DNA from: an uncultured Dorea sp.
GTDB taxonomy: Bacteria; Bacillota; Clostridia; Lachnospirales; Lachnospiraceae
NCBI GenBank assembly: GCA_910588745.1
Contig: CAJURK010000016.1
Coordinates: 1 to 54,883, forward strand
DNA: 54,883 nucleotides
Direction of reading: 5' to 3'
Numbering within the stretch: position 1 is the stretch's first letter; every line of letters begins with the position of its first letter. The position numbers and the translations under genes are program-made. Under the pieces are notes generated by a model. That model was not told where the DNA came from and did no database searches. It was given only the letters and a program-made list of their open reading frames with translations. Below, one piece after another: positions 8,702 through 16,759 of this stretch.

Positions 8702-9985
8702 GTGAGGGGCGGCAGCATACTCGGACTTGAATTAAATGAAGAATTTTGCCAGATTAGCTATTACGATAGGGAAAAGCACGAGCCGGAGACGTTAGAGGCG
8801 GCGGTGGATAATTACCAGATTCCTTTAATTCTTGGTTATGTAAATAATAAATGGCTTTATGGAAAAGAGGCGAAGCATCTGGCGACAGTGGATGAGAGCT
8901 GTACGGTTTCAGAGCTGTACGGCAAGGCCGTCAGGCAGGAACGGATGCAGTTTGCCGGACAAATCCGGGACGCGGTGTGGCTGCTTGCGAAATTTCTGCG
9001 GATGGCGTTAGAGAAGTTTGAATTTATTGATTATATTACGTTTTCCGTGCCGAAGACGGACATCGATATCAGCAAGATGCTGAAAGGCTTGGGGAGGCTT
9101 CTTAGCGTACCGAAGGAAAGGGTGTTTGTCCAGGACTTTAAGGAGAGCTTCTGCCATTATATGTTTTATCAGCCCAAGGAACTGTGGCAGTATGAAGCGG
9201 CGCTGTTTTACTGCGACCGGAACGAGATCCGCGCCTATATGCTCCGCAAGCTTAAGACGGTGAGCGGAAGGGGCGCGGATATGTTCGTGACGGTAGACGA
9301 GGTGGCGAACGCGCAGATGAAAGAACTGGCGGCAGTGTATCCGGTGCTGAATGTGGATAAGGCCAAGGATGCGGACGAGCGTTTTAAAGCATTTATCCAG
9401 AGCGTTTTTGAGAAAAAGGTGGTTTCTTCGGTGTTCCTTACAGGAGAAGGCTTTGAAAATAACTGGTATCCCAGCTCGCTGAAAGTACTCTGCAACGGCC
9501 GCAGGGCATTTATCGGCAATAATCTGTACAGCAAAGGCGCCTGCTATGCCTCGTACCGGAGGATGAGCGAGGACGATGAGATGCCCATTTATCTGGACGA
9601 GACCAAGATGATGGAGCAGGTGTGCTTAAGGATGCGGGTGCATGGCAAGGAAGGCTGGTATCCGATCGTGGAATGGGGAAGTCACTGGTATGAGTCGGAC
9701 GGGCAGTGGGACGTGTTGTTAGAGGACACTTCGGATATTGAGATTCATATAGAATCCCTGGCTACCGGAGAACTGCAGGCTGAAACCGTGTCTTTGACGG
9801 GACTTCCGGAGAGGAACGATTATGCGCTGCGGCTTTCCATCGAGACGATGTTTCTGGACGAGAATACCTGCAAGATCCGATTTCGTGATATTGGTTTTGG
9901 AGAATTTTATCCGGCTACGGATTTTCAGGCGGAAAAAACGATACATTTAGGAGGAAGCAATGGGCAGTTTAATTCTCTGTCATAA
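8702..9985 (+). CDS. DUF5716-family protein with actin/Hsp70-like fold
   Basis: 427 residues with a GTG start behind AAGGAGG (8687-8692). Elements of an actin/Hsp70-type ATPase fold can be seen. They are an N-terminal phosphate-1-like strand-turn (SILGLELNEEFCQISYYD), FIDYITFSVPKTD and VFVQDFKESFCHYMF in the positions of subdomain-I strands, and a C-terminal adenosine-type turn SSVFLTGEGF. The usual acidic residues of the phosphate loops are weak: DxG is replaced by ELN, and the second phosphate loop reads LFYCDRNEIRAY. ATP hydrolysis is therefore uncertain; it may be a degenerate family member. The C-terminal ~110 residues are a separate beta-rich domain (IHIESLATGELQAETVSLTGLP). It lies between the DUF5717 giant and a helical repeat protein in a compact operon. 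Confidence 0.78.
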   Translation: MRGGSILGLELNEEFCQISYYDREKHEPETLEAAVDNYQIPLILGYVNNKWLYGKEAKHLATVDESCTVSELYGKAVRQERMQFAGQIRDAVWLLAKFLRMALEKFEFIDYITFSVPKTDIDISKMLKGLGRLLSVPKERVFVQDFKESFCHYMFYQPKELWQYEAALFYCDRNEIRAYMLRKLKTVSGRGADMFVTVDEVANAQMKELAAVYPVLNVDKAKDADERFKAFIQSVFEKKVVSSVFLTGEGFENNWYPSSLKVLCNGRRAFIGNNLYSKGACYASYRRMSEDDEMPIYLDETKMMEQVCLRMRVHGKEGWYPIVEWGSHWYESDGQWDVLLEDTSDIEIHIESLATGELQAETVSLTGLPERNDYALRLSIETMFLDENTCKIRFRDIGFGEFYPATDFQAEKTIHLGGSNGQFNSLS

Positions 9986-10724
9986 GAAAAAGGCAAAACA
10001 TCCCTATGAAATCGCAAGAGTTCATATGCATATCTATACCATAGAAGAGCTGTGTTATTATTTCTGCAACAATTTGTATCTGGTAGATTACACGATTGTA
10101 AACCGGAAGCTTTGCGACTGGCTGGAGGAGGAACTGGAGCTTTACGAGCTGTCGGCGGAGCTGAGAAACCAACTGGAACACAATGCTTCCGTAGAGCAAT
10201 TCCTGTTGACCATCTTAAGCTATGCGTCCATATACTCTATGGCGGAGATAACGAAGATGCATAACGTGCTGGAGCGGCTCCGCAATCAGAACGAGGTAGA
10301 GCGTGAGAAGTATAAGGCGGACAATCTGCTGAACTCCGGAGAGAACGCCTCGGCCATTCTAATTTACCAGTCGATTATCCATAAGGAGTGGGACGATTCG
10401 GTGGGAAAGGAATTCTACGGCAGAGTTTACGCAAGTCTCGGAGCCGCTTACGGACGGATGTTTTTCTATGAAGAGGCGGCGCATATGTACGAGAAGGGCT
10501 TTGAGATCTGCCAGGAATTGGATATGCTGCGGGCATTTTTGTATTGCTGCTACCGGTATCTGCCGGAGGCGAAGTATGTGAAGATGCTGTCGAGAGAGCC
10601 GATTTATCTGACGCTGGACGCAGAGCTTAAGGAGGAACTAAAACAGGTAAAGCAGCAAATGGATCCGGATATTCAGGACGAAGCCTATGAACGATGGAAG
10701 AGGGAATACAGAAGAACCAATTGA
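9960..10724 (+). CDS. Helical TPR-like protein, third gene of the DUF5717/DUF5716 operon
   Basis: 254 residues, family not recognised. The ATG at 9960 lies inside the preceding gene (26-base overlap) with GGAGG just upstream, which suggests translational coupling. The N-terminal half is helical and Tyr/Leu-rich (IYTIEELCYYFCNNLYLVDY). Residues ~120-190 look like two TPR-type helical hairpins: KADNLLNSGENASAILIYQS and AYGRMFFYEEAAHMYEKGF. The C-terminus is charged (LKQVKQQMDPDIQDEAYERW). No signal peptide or membrane segment is present. Strict co-linearity with the DUF5717 and DUF5716 genes suggests a shared complex; its role is probably binding. purB follows after 39 bases and may be co-transcribed. 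Confidence 0.72.
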   Translation: MGSLILCHKKKAKHPYEIARVHMHIYTIEELCYYFCNNLYLVDYTIVNRKLCDWLEEELELYELSAELRNQLEHNASVEQFLLTILSYASIYSMAEITKMHNVLERLRNQNEVEREKYKADNLLNSGENASAILIYQSIIHKEWDDSVGKEFYGRVYASLGAAYGRMFFYEEAAHMYEKGFEICQELDMLRAFLYCCYRYLPEAKYVKMLSREPIYLTLDAELKEELKQVKQQMDPDIQDEAYERWKREYRRTN

Positions 10725-10763
10725 TAAGGTATGATTTACAGGAAGCCAAAAGGAGGAGAAATT

Positions 10764-12197
10764 ATGAGTAATGACAGATATGTGAGTCCGTTGTCCGAAC
10801 GGTATGCAAGTAAGGAGATGCAGTACATCTTTTCCCCGGACATGAAGTTTTGTACCTGGAGAAGACTGTGGATTGCCCTTGCAGAGACAGAGCGGGAGCT
10901 GGGGCTTGATATTACTGAAGAGCAGATTGAGGAATTGAAGGAACACGCGGAGGATATCAATTATGATGTGGCAAAGGAGAGAGAAAAAATCGTCCGCCAC
11001 GACGTAATGTCCCACGTGTACGCCTACGGCGTACAGTGTCCGAAGGCAAAGGGAATTATCCATCTAGGAGCCACTTCCTGTTATGTAGGAGACAACACGG
11101 ATGTGATTGTAATGGCAGAGGCGCTGAAACTGGTAAAGACGAAGCTTGTGAATGTAATCGCAGAGCTGGCGGGTTTCGCGGATAAGTATAAAGACCAGCC
11201 CACTTTAGCGTTTACTCATTTCCAGCCGGCTCAGCCTACGACGGTGGGAAAAAGGGCGACGCTTTGGATGCAGGAATTTGCCATGGATTTGGAAGACTTA
11301 GAGTATGTTATAGGAACACTAAAACTTCTTGGCTCTAAGGGAACCACCGGCACGCAGGCAAGTTTCCTGGAACTGTTTGACGGAGACCAGGAGACGATTG
11401 ATAAGATCGATCCGATGATTGCAAAGAAAATGGGCTTTGAAGCGTGTTATCCGGTGTCGGGCCAGACCTATTCCCGTAAAGTGGATACCAGGGTCTTAAA
11501 CGTGCTTGCGGGAATTGCTGCCAGCGCCCATAAGTTTTCCAATGATATCCGCCTCCTGCAGCATCTGAAAGAGGTGGAGGAGCCTTTTGAGAAGAGCCAG
11601 ATCGGTTCTTCTGCGATGGCCTATAAGAGAAACCCGATGAGAAGCGAACGGATAGCTTCTTTGGCGAGGTATGTAATGATTGACGCGTTGAATCCGGCGA
11701 TTACGTCGGCTACGCAGTGGTTTGAGCGGACATTGGATGATTCTGCAAATAAGCGGCTGAGCATTCCGGAGGGATTCTTAGCGATCGACGGTATTTTGGA
11801 TCTGTGCCTGAATGTGGTGGACGGCCTGGTGGTGTATCCGAAAGTGATTGAAAAGAGGCTGATGGCGGAACTTCCCTTTATGGCTACGGAGAATATTATG
11901 ATGGACGCGGTAAAGGCAGGAGGCGACAGGCAGGAGCTGCATGAACGGATCCGCGAACTGTCTATGGAAGCAGGGCAACATGTGAAAGCGGAAGGCTTAG
12001 ATAATAATTTGCTTGAGCTGATAGCGGCTGATCCGGTCTTTCATCTGACCCTGGAGGAATTGAAGGAGACCATGGATCCGGCAAAATATACGGGAAGGGC
12101 GGCTTTGCAGACGGCGCAGTATTTAGAAAACGTCATCCGGCCGCTGCTAAAGAAGAACGAGTCGCTGCTTGGCGTGAAAGCAGAGATTCATGTATAA
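10764..12197 (+). CDS. purB: Adenylosuccinate lyase
   Basis: 477 residues. It cleaves adenylosuccinate to AMP and fumarate, and SAICAR to AICAR, in purine synthesis. The lyase-superfamily signature is clear: IGSSAMAYKRNPMRSER carries the flexible catalytic-Ser loop. Upstream lie HDVMSHVYAYGVQCP and the substrate-binding LGATSCYVGDNTD, with FTHFQPAQPTTVGKRA carrying the catalytic His. Length is normal. The ATG at 10764 has AGGAGGAG 5 bases upstream; an earlier in-frame codon at 10731 has no such site. It lies 39 bases after the DUF5716 operon's last gene. No purine riboswitch is visible in that short gap, so expression probably comes from upstream or from a promoter inside the preceding gene. 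Confidence 0.97.
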   Translation: MSNDRYVSPLSERYASKEMQYIFSPDMKFCTWRRLWIALAETERELGLDITEEQIEELKEHAEDINYDVAKEREKIVRHDVMSHVYAYGVQCPKAKGIIHLGATSCYVGDNTDVIVMAEALKLVKTKLVNVIAELAGFADKYKDQPTLAFTHFQPAQPTTVGKRATLWMQEFAMDLEDLEYVIGTLKLLGSKGTTGTQASFLELFDGDQETIDKIDPMIAKKMGFEACYPVSGQTYSRKVDTRVLNVLAGIAASAHKFSNDIRLLQHLKEVEEPFEKSQIGSSAMAYKRNPMRSERIASLARYVMIDALNPAITSATQWFERTLDDSANKRLSIPEGFLAIDGILDLCLNVVDGLVVYPKVIEKRLMAELPFMATENIMMDAVKAGGDRQELHERIRELSMEAGQHVKAEGLDNNLLELIAADPVFHLTLEELKETMDPAKYTGRAALQTAQYLENVIRPLLKKNESLLGVKAEIHV

Positions 12198-12208
12198 GCA
12201 AATCCCAT

Positions 12209-12279
12209 CCGGCAAGTATTTTTTGATGAATCTTCCAACGTCGTTGCGAACGGGGTAAATAGGAGCCCTTGCCGGTTTT
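12209..12279 (+). terminator. Possible intrinsic terminator after purB
   Basis: CCGGCAAG (12209-12216) pairs with CTTGCCGG (12268-12275) and is followed by TTTTC. The loop is about 51 bases and has a small inner hairpin (TCGTT/AACGG region), unusually long for a simple terminator, so this could be a folded 3' region. Confidence 0.4.
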
Positions 12280-12340
12280 CATTGAAATAAACTGAAATAA
12301 TAAGATATTTTGTATAGAATCAGGGAGAACTGAAAAAATA

Positions 12341-13300
12341 ATGAGTATGGAAGAAAACAAAACGATTTATGACGTCATGATTTTAGGAGCGGGACCGGCC
12401 GGACTTTCCGCAGCTTTGTACGCGGCGAGAGGAGGGTTGTCGGCGCTTATCATTGAAAAGGGAACCGACGGCGGACAAATTGCCGCGACGGATGCCATTG
12501 AGAATTACCCTGGGCAGATGTTAGAGGGGGAGAGCGGCGAAAGCTTATCGAAGCGGATGGCCGGACAGGCGGAACGTTTCGGAACGGCCAAAGCGCAGGA
12601 TGTGATAACGGAGGCGGTTTTGGACCGGGAGGTGAAAGAACTCCGGGGAGAGAAAGAGACTTACTTAGGCCGTTACGTGATTCTTGCAATGGGAGCTTCG
12701 GCAAGGCCGATCGGCTGTAAAGGGGAAGAGCAGTATAAGGGGAGCGGAATTTCTTATTGCGCTACCTGCGACGGGAATTTCTTTATGGGGCTTGAGGTTT
12801 ATGTGGCCGGAGGCGGAGATGCCGCGGTGGAAGAGGCGATTTTCCTTACCAGGTTTGCAAGAAAGGTTACCATTGTCCACAGAAGGGATAAATTAAGGGC
12901 GGCAAAGATTATTCAGGAAAAAGCATTTCAAAATCCGAAGATTTCCTTCTTATGGGACAGCGTGGTGGAAGAAGCTTTTGGAAAGGGCGTCCTGCAGGGT
13001 CTTATGATCCGAAACGTGAAGACCGGAGAACTTACCAGGATTGAAGCGGAAGAGGCGGATGGAATGTTAGGACTTTTTGGATTTGTGGGAAATGTACCGA
13101 ATTCCGCTCTGGTTAAAGATATAGTCGAGGTGGATGACAGGGGTTATATCCGGACCGATGAAACGATGCGCACCAATATCAGGGGGGTTTATGCTGCCGG
13201 GGATATCCGAATCAAGAGCGTAAGACAAGTGGTAACGGCGGCGGCGGACGGCGCGGTTGCGGCAGTTCATATATCGGCGGAATGCGAGCCATATGAATAG
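12341..13300 (+). CDS. trxB: Thioredoxin reductase (NADPH-type flavoprotein)
   Basis: 319 residues. It uses FAD and NAD(P)H to reduce thioredoxin. FAD-binding GAGPAGLSAALYAARGG is at 16-32, the redox-active CATC at 140-143 (SYCATCDGNFF), the NADPH-binding VAGGGDAAVEEA with the following HRRDKLRA, and the C-terminal FAD motif GVYAAGDIR. Length is normal for the family. There is an ATG at 12341 and another at 12347; GGGAGA (12323-12328) is far from the first, so the start is slightly uncertain. No thioredoxin gene is adjacent. It appears to be transcribed alone. Confidence 0.93.
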   Translation: MSMEENKTIYDVMILGAGPAGLSAALYAARGGLSALIIEKGTDGGQIAATDAIENYPGQMLEGESGESLSKRMAGQAERFGTAKAQDVITEAVLDREVKELRGEKETYLGRYVILAMGASARPIGCKGEEQYKGSGISYCATCDGNFFMGLEVYVAGGGDAAVEEAIFLTRFARKVTIVHRRDKLRAAKIIQEKAFQNPKISFLWDSVVEEAFGKGVLQGLMIRNVKTGELTRIEAEEADGMLGLFGFVGNVPNSALVKDIVEVDDRGYIRTDETMRTNIRGVYAAGDIRIKSVRQVVTAAADGAVAAVHISAECEPYE

Positions 13301-13521
13301 TTTTTTATTCAGAACCAAAAGCAAAATCAACGGCTATAACGTCTGCTTATAGATTATATGAATAATTATAATAGTTAAAATTAGAAAAAAACTATAATTT
13401 TTTAATTGACAGTGCTATAATGTGTGAGATTTACATGGACAGAAGGGTGCAGCCTAGCTTCGTATCTGTTATATTTGGAAGCGGAAGCTGTATCGGCGCT
13501 GCCCCGACAGGGAGAATGGCT

Positions 13522-14772
13522 ATGAGAATTGAGCAGATTATAGAGAATAAAACAGAATATATGGATTTACTTTTGCTGACAGATCCTCAGAGGGACATGA
13601 TAGACAGATATCTGGACACTGGGGATATGTTTGCGTTATATGAAGGGAAGGAGCTTTGTACGTTGGCGGTGATTACCGTTTCGCCGGGGAAACGGGAATG
13701 CGAGATCCGCAATCTGGTAACTACTTACGGAAACGGCGGCAAGGGCTATACGCGGGCGATGATTTACTATCTGAGCGAACAATACCGCGGAAAATGCGAT
13801 ACCATGTATGTGAGAACCTGGAATTATGACGAGAGCCTAAGAGTATACAAACGGTGCGGATTTGAGCATTCCCGCACGCTGGAAGGGTATTTTGTGGATC
13901 ACTATATGGAGCAGATTTACCTGGACGGAAAGCAGATGACGGATCTGGTGATTTTAAAAAAGTCTCTGAATGAGGAAGTAGACATTAAAAAGGTGGTTAA
14001 TTTTGCACTGAACGCCGGAAGGGTTCTGTTAAAAAACGGCGCGGAGATATTTCGTGTGGATGAGACGATTCAGCGTATCTGCAAGCGTTTTCATGTGGAA
14101 GAGGTGGACACCTTCGTCTTAAGCCACGCAATCTTTATCAACGCGGAGCGGGACGGCGAAGAGGTGTATTCAAAGATCAAACACGTCCCTTTATCCAGCG
14201 CGAATCTTGAGATTGTAGCGGAGGTAAACGACTTATCCAGGAAGATTACGGCAGGGATGATGAACTTGGATGAGGCGATCGGAGAGATAAACAGAATTGA
14301 ACAAATGCCTGCAAAGAGGAAATATCAGCTTGTATTGTCGGCGGGAGTAGGCGCCAGCGCCTTTGGCCATCTTCTTGGAGCCAGCGCAATGGAAAGTATC
14401 TGCGCTTTTTTTATCGGGTGCGTGCTGTACATATGGGTATTGTTTGCCGGCAGGCATAGATTGTCGAAGATTATTATTAATATATTTGGAGGGATTTTGA
14501 TTACCTCTATGGCGGTGATGATGTATGTGTTTGTTCCGGTCCGCATGCAGATTGACGGCATGATTATTGCCGGGATTATGCCGCTGGTACCGGGAGTCGC
14601 GTTTGTCAATGCGATTCGGGATATTGCGGACAGTGATTTTTTGTCGGGGACGGTAAGAATGATCGACGCGCTGCTGGTATTTGTGTATATTGCGACGGGC
14701 GTGGGACTTGCGCTTGGCGTTTTCGGTAATTGGATTGGAGGTGTCGGAGTATGCTTAACTGGATTGTTGTAA
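13522..14772 (+). CDS. Fusion of a GNAT acetyltransferase with a ThrE-type threonine/serine exporter N-domain
   Basis: 416 residues from ATG 13522, chosen because AGGGAG (13509-13514) is correctly spaced and the longer reading frame from 13420 overlaps a -10-like TATAAT (13416-13421). Residues ~1-150 look like GNAT: IRNLVTTYGNGGKGYTRAMI as the acetyl-CoA loop region and NYDESLRVYKRCGFEHSRTL as motif B. From ~155, IKKVVNFALNAGRVLLKNGAEIFRVDETI begins a ThrE_N (DUF1212) domain with about five hydrophobic segments to the end (for example GMIIAGIMPLVPGVAFVNAI). The exporter domain normally stands alone. Here no stop codon or convincing internal start separates the parts, so this is a real fusion or an unusual start. 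The gene overlaps its partner by 22 bases. The acetylated substrate is unknown. Confidence 0.8.
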   Translation: MRIEQIIENKTEYMDLLLLTDPQRDMIDRYLDTGDMFALYEGKELCTLAVITVSPGKRECEIRNLVTTYGNGGKGYTRAMIYYLSEQYRGKCDTMYVRTWNYDESLRVYKRCGFEHSRTLEGYFVDHYMEQIYLDGKQMTDLVILKKSLNEEVDIKKVVNFALNAGRVLLKNGAEIFRVDETIQRICKRFHVEEVDTFVLSHAIFINAERDGEEVYSKIKHVPLSSANLEIVAEVNDLSRKITAGMMNLDEAIGEINRIEQMPAKRKYQLVLSAGVGASAFGHLLGASAMESICAFFIGCVLYIWVLFAGRHRLSKIIINIFGGILITSMAVMMYVFVPVRMQIDGMIIAGIMPLVPGVAFVNAIRDIADSDFLSGTVRMIDALLVFVYIATGVGLALGVFGNWIGGVGVCLTGLL

Positions 14773-15209
14773 ATGTAATCTGTCCCTGCCTGGGAACCGT
14801 CGCCTTTGCAATTATGTTCAATGTTCCAAAACGGTTTTATGTAAGCTGCGCGACGATCGGGACACTGGGCTGGCTGGTGTACTGCGCCGCGTTGGAACCG
14901 TCTTCTCCGGCGATTGCCTCCTTTTGCGCGTCCCTTACGGTGGTGCTGATTTCCAGAGTGCTTACCGTACGGATGAAATGCCCCATCACAATGTTTGTGA
15001 TACCGGGGATTTTCCCGTTGATTCCTGGAGCCAGTGTGTATTATATGGCGTATGATCTGGTGATCGGAGAGACCAGGGAGGCCGGCCAGAGCGGCTTCCT
15101 TGCTATTAAGATCGCGTTTGGAATCGTGTTGGGAATCGTATCGGCAGTATCCATTCCGAGAGAAGTGTTCGGAGGAGATTACTGGCGGGGAAGAAGAATG
15201 CGGAAATAA
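14751..15209 (+). CDS. ThrE-type exporter second subunit (ThrE_2, DUF3815-like)
   Basis: 152 residues with about four membrane segments and the family motif VIPGIFPLIPGASVYYMAYD. This is the small C-terminal half of a split threonine/serine exporter; together the two halves form the membrane permease. The ATG at 14751 follows a GGAGGTGTCGGAG region, and the gene begins inside the preceding one, indicating translational coupling with the GNAT-ThrE_N fusion. Its C-terminus (WRGRRMRK) is positively charged and likely cytoplasmic. Substrate specificity cannot be confirmed. Confidence 0.85.
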   Translation: MLNWIVVNVICPCLGTVAFAIMFNVPKRFYVSCATIGTLGWLVYCAALEPSSPAIASFCASLTVVLISRVLTVRMKCPITMFVIPGIFPLIPGASVYYMAYDLVIGETREAGQSGFLAIKIAFGIVLGIVSAVSIPREVFGGDYWRGRRMRK

Positions 15210-15222
15210 GGATAGAATTGTA

Positions 15223-15251
15223 TTGACGGGAAGTCCGGTATTTGATAGTAT
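15223..15251 (+). promoter_or_regulatory. Candidate promoter for gltX
   Basis: TTGACG (15223-15228) and TAGTAT (15246-15251) are separated by 17 bases. The start of transcription would fall near 15258, about 38 bases before the gltX ATG. Confidence 0.45.
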
Positions 15252-15295
15252 TATGTAAAGAATTGTATGCGAAATGAAAGAAATGGAGATATAAG

Positions 15296-16756
15296 ATGAG
15301 CAAGGTTAGAACAAGATTTGCACCGAGTCCTACGGGAAGGATGCATGTGGGAAATTTGAGAACGGCGCTGTACGCCTATCTGATTGCGAAGCATGAGGAT
15401 GGAGATTTTATGCTTCGTATCGAGGACACGGATCAGGAGCGGTTTGTGGAGGGGGCGCTGGAGATTATTTACAGAACCCTGGCAAAGACGGGACTGGTTC
15501 ACGATGAAGGGCCGGACAAGGACGGAGGCGCGGGGCCTTATGTACAGAGCGAGCGGAACGCTTCCGGGCTTTATTTGAAGTATGCCAAGCAGTTAATCGA
15601 GCAGGGGGACGCTTACTACTGTTTTTGCGACAAGGAGAGACTGGAGTCCTTGCGGAGTACGGTATCAGAGTCAGGGACGGAGATTGTAGTGTATGACAAG
15701 CACTGTCTGCACTTGAGCAAGGAGGAGATTCAGGCGAATTTAGACGCGGGGAAACCTTATGTAATCCGTATTAATATGCCTTCCGAGGGGACTACGACTT
15801 TCCATGACGATATTTACGGAGATATTACGGTGCCGAACGCAGAATTAGACGACATGATTTTGATTAAATCAGACGGATATCCGACCTATAATTTTGCCAA
15901 TGTGGTGGACGACCACCTGATGGGGATTACCCACGTGGTGAGAGGCAATGAGTATCTGTCTTCCGCGCCGAAATACAATCGTCTTTACGAAGCTTTTGGC
16001 TGGGAAGTACCTACGTATGTACACTGTCCGCTGATTACGGATGAGACTCACAAGAAACTGAGTAAGCGCTGCGGCCATTCTTCCTATGAAGATTTGTTGG
16101 AACAGGGATTTGTTTCCGAGGCAATTGTAAATTATGTGGCGCTGCTGGGATGGTGTCCGGAGGATAATCAGGAGATTTTCTCACTGCAGGAGTTGGTGAA
16201 AGCTTTTGATTACCGCCATATGAGCAAGTCTCCGGCAGTATTTGACGTAGTGAAGCTTCGATGGATGAACAGCGAGTATTTGAAAGCTATGGAGGAAGAG
16301 AAGTTTTTTGCGCTTGCAAAGCCATATATGGAGGAGGTTGTCGGCGGCAGGTATGATCTGCAAAAGATTGCCGGGTTAATTAAGACCAGGATAGAGACGT
16401 TCCTGGATATTAGGGAACAGATTGATTTCTTTGCGGAGGTTCCGGAGTACGATACGGCGATGTACTGCCACAAGAAGATGAAGACCAATGAAGAGAATTC
16501 CTTAGAACTTCTGAAAGGAGTTTTGCCGATTTTGGAGCGGCAGGAGGATTTTAGCAACGACGCGTTGTTTGAGACGTTAAAGCAGTATGCCGGGGAACTC
16601 GGCAAAAAGATCGGATATGTGATGTGGCCGATCCGCACGGCAGTATCCGGGAAGCAGAATACGCCGGGCGGCGCGACGGAGATTATGGATGTACTTGGGA
16701 AAGAAGAATCGACTGCCCGCATCCGCAAGGGAATTGAGAAGCTGGAAACGAGGTAG
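15296..16756 (+). CDS. gltX: Glutamyl-tRNA synthetase
   Basis: 486 residues, class I aminoacyl-tRNA synthetase charging tRNA-Glu (in many Clostridia also tRNA-Gln, later amidated). The HIGH-type motif is in TRFAPSPTGRMHVGNLRTAL near the N-terminus; the KMSKS-type motif is KLSKRCGHSSYEDLLEQGF, a form known in the family. Catalytic-domain signatures GEYLSSAPKYNRLYEAFGW-like (written here as GNEYLSSAPKYN) and AIVNYVALLGWCP are present, followed by a helical anticodon-binding domain. Normal length. GGAG precedes the ATG. The helicase gene starts 3 bases after the stop. Confidence 0.96.
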   Translation: MSKVRTRFAPSPTGRMHVGNLRTALYAYLIAKHEDGDFMLRIEDTDQERFVEGALEIIYRTLAKTGLVHDEGPDKDGGAGPYVQSERNASGLYLKYAKQLIEQGDAYYCFCDKERLESLRSTVSESGTEIVVYDKHCLHLSKEEIQANLDAGKPYVIRINMPSEGTTTFHDDIYGDITVPNAELDDMILIKSDGYPTYNFANVVDDHLMGITHVVRGNEYLSSAPKYNRLYEAFGWEVPTYVHCPLITDETHKKLSKRCGHSSYEDLLEQGFVSEAIVNYVALLGWCPEDNQEIFSLQELVKAFDYRHMSKSPAVFDVVKLRWMNSEYLKAMEEEKFFALAKPYMEEVVGGRYDLQKIAGLIKTRIETFLDIREQIDFFAEVPEYDTAMYCHKKMKTNEENSLELLKGVLPILERQEDFSNDALFETLKQYAGELGKKIGYVMWPIRTAVSGKQNTPGGATEIMDVLGKEESTARIRKGIEKLETR

Positions 16757-16759
16757 CGC

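Noticed and set aside
13420..13521. Longer N-terminus for the GNAT-ThrE fusion starting at 13420
   Set aside because: The start codon overlaps a -10-like TATAAT and lacks a ribosome site; ATG 13522 has AGGGAG at correct spacing.
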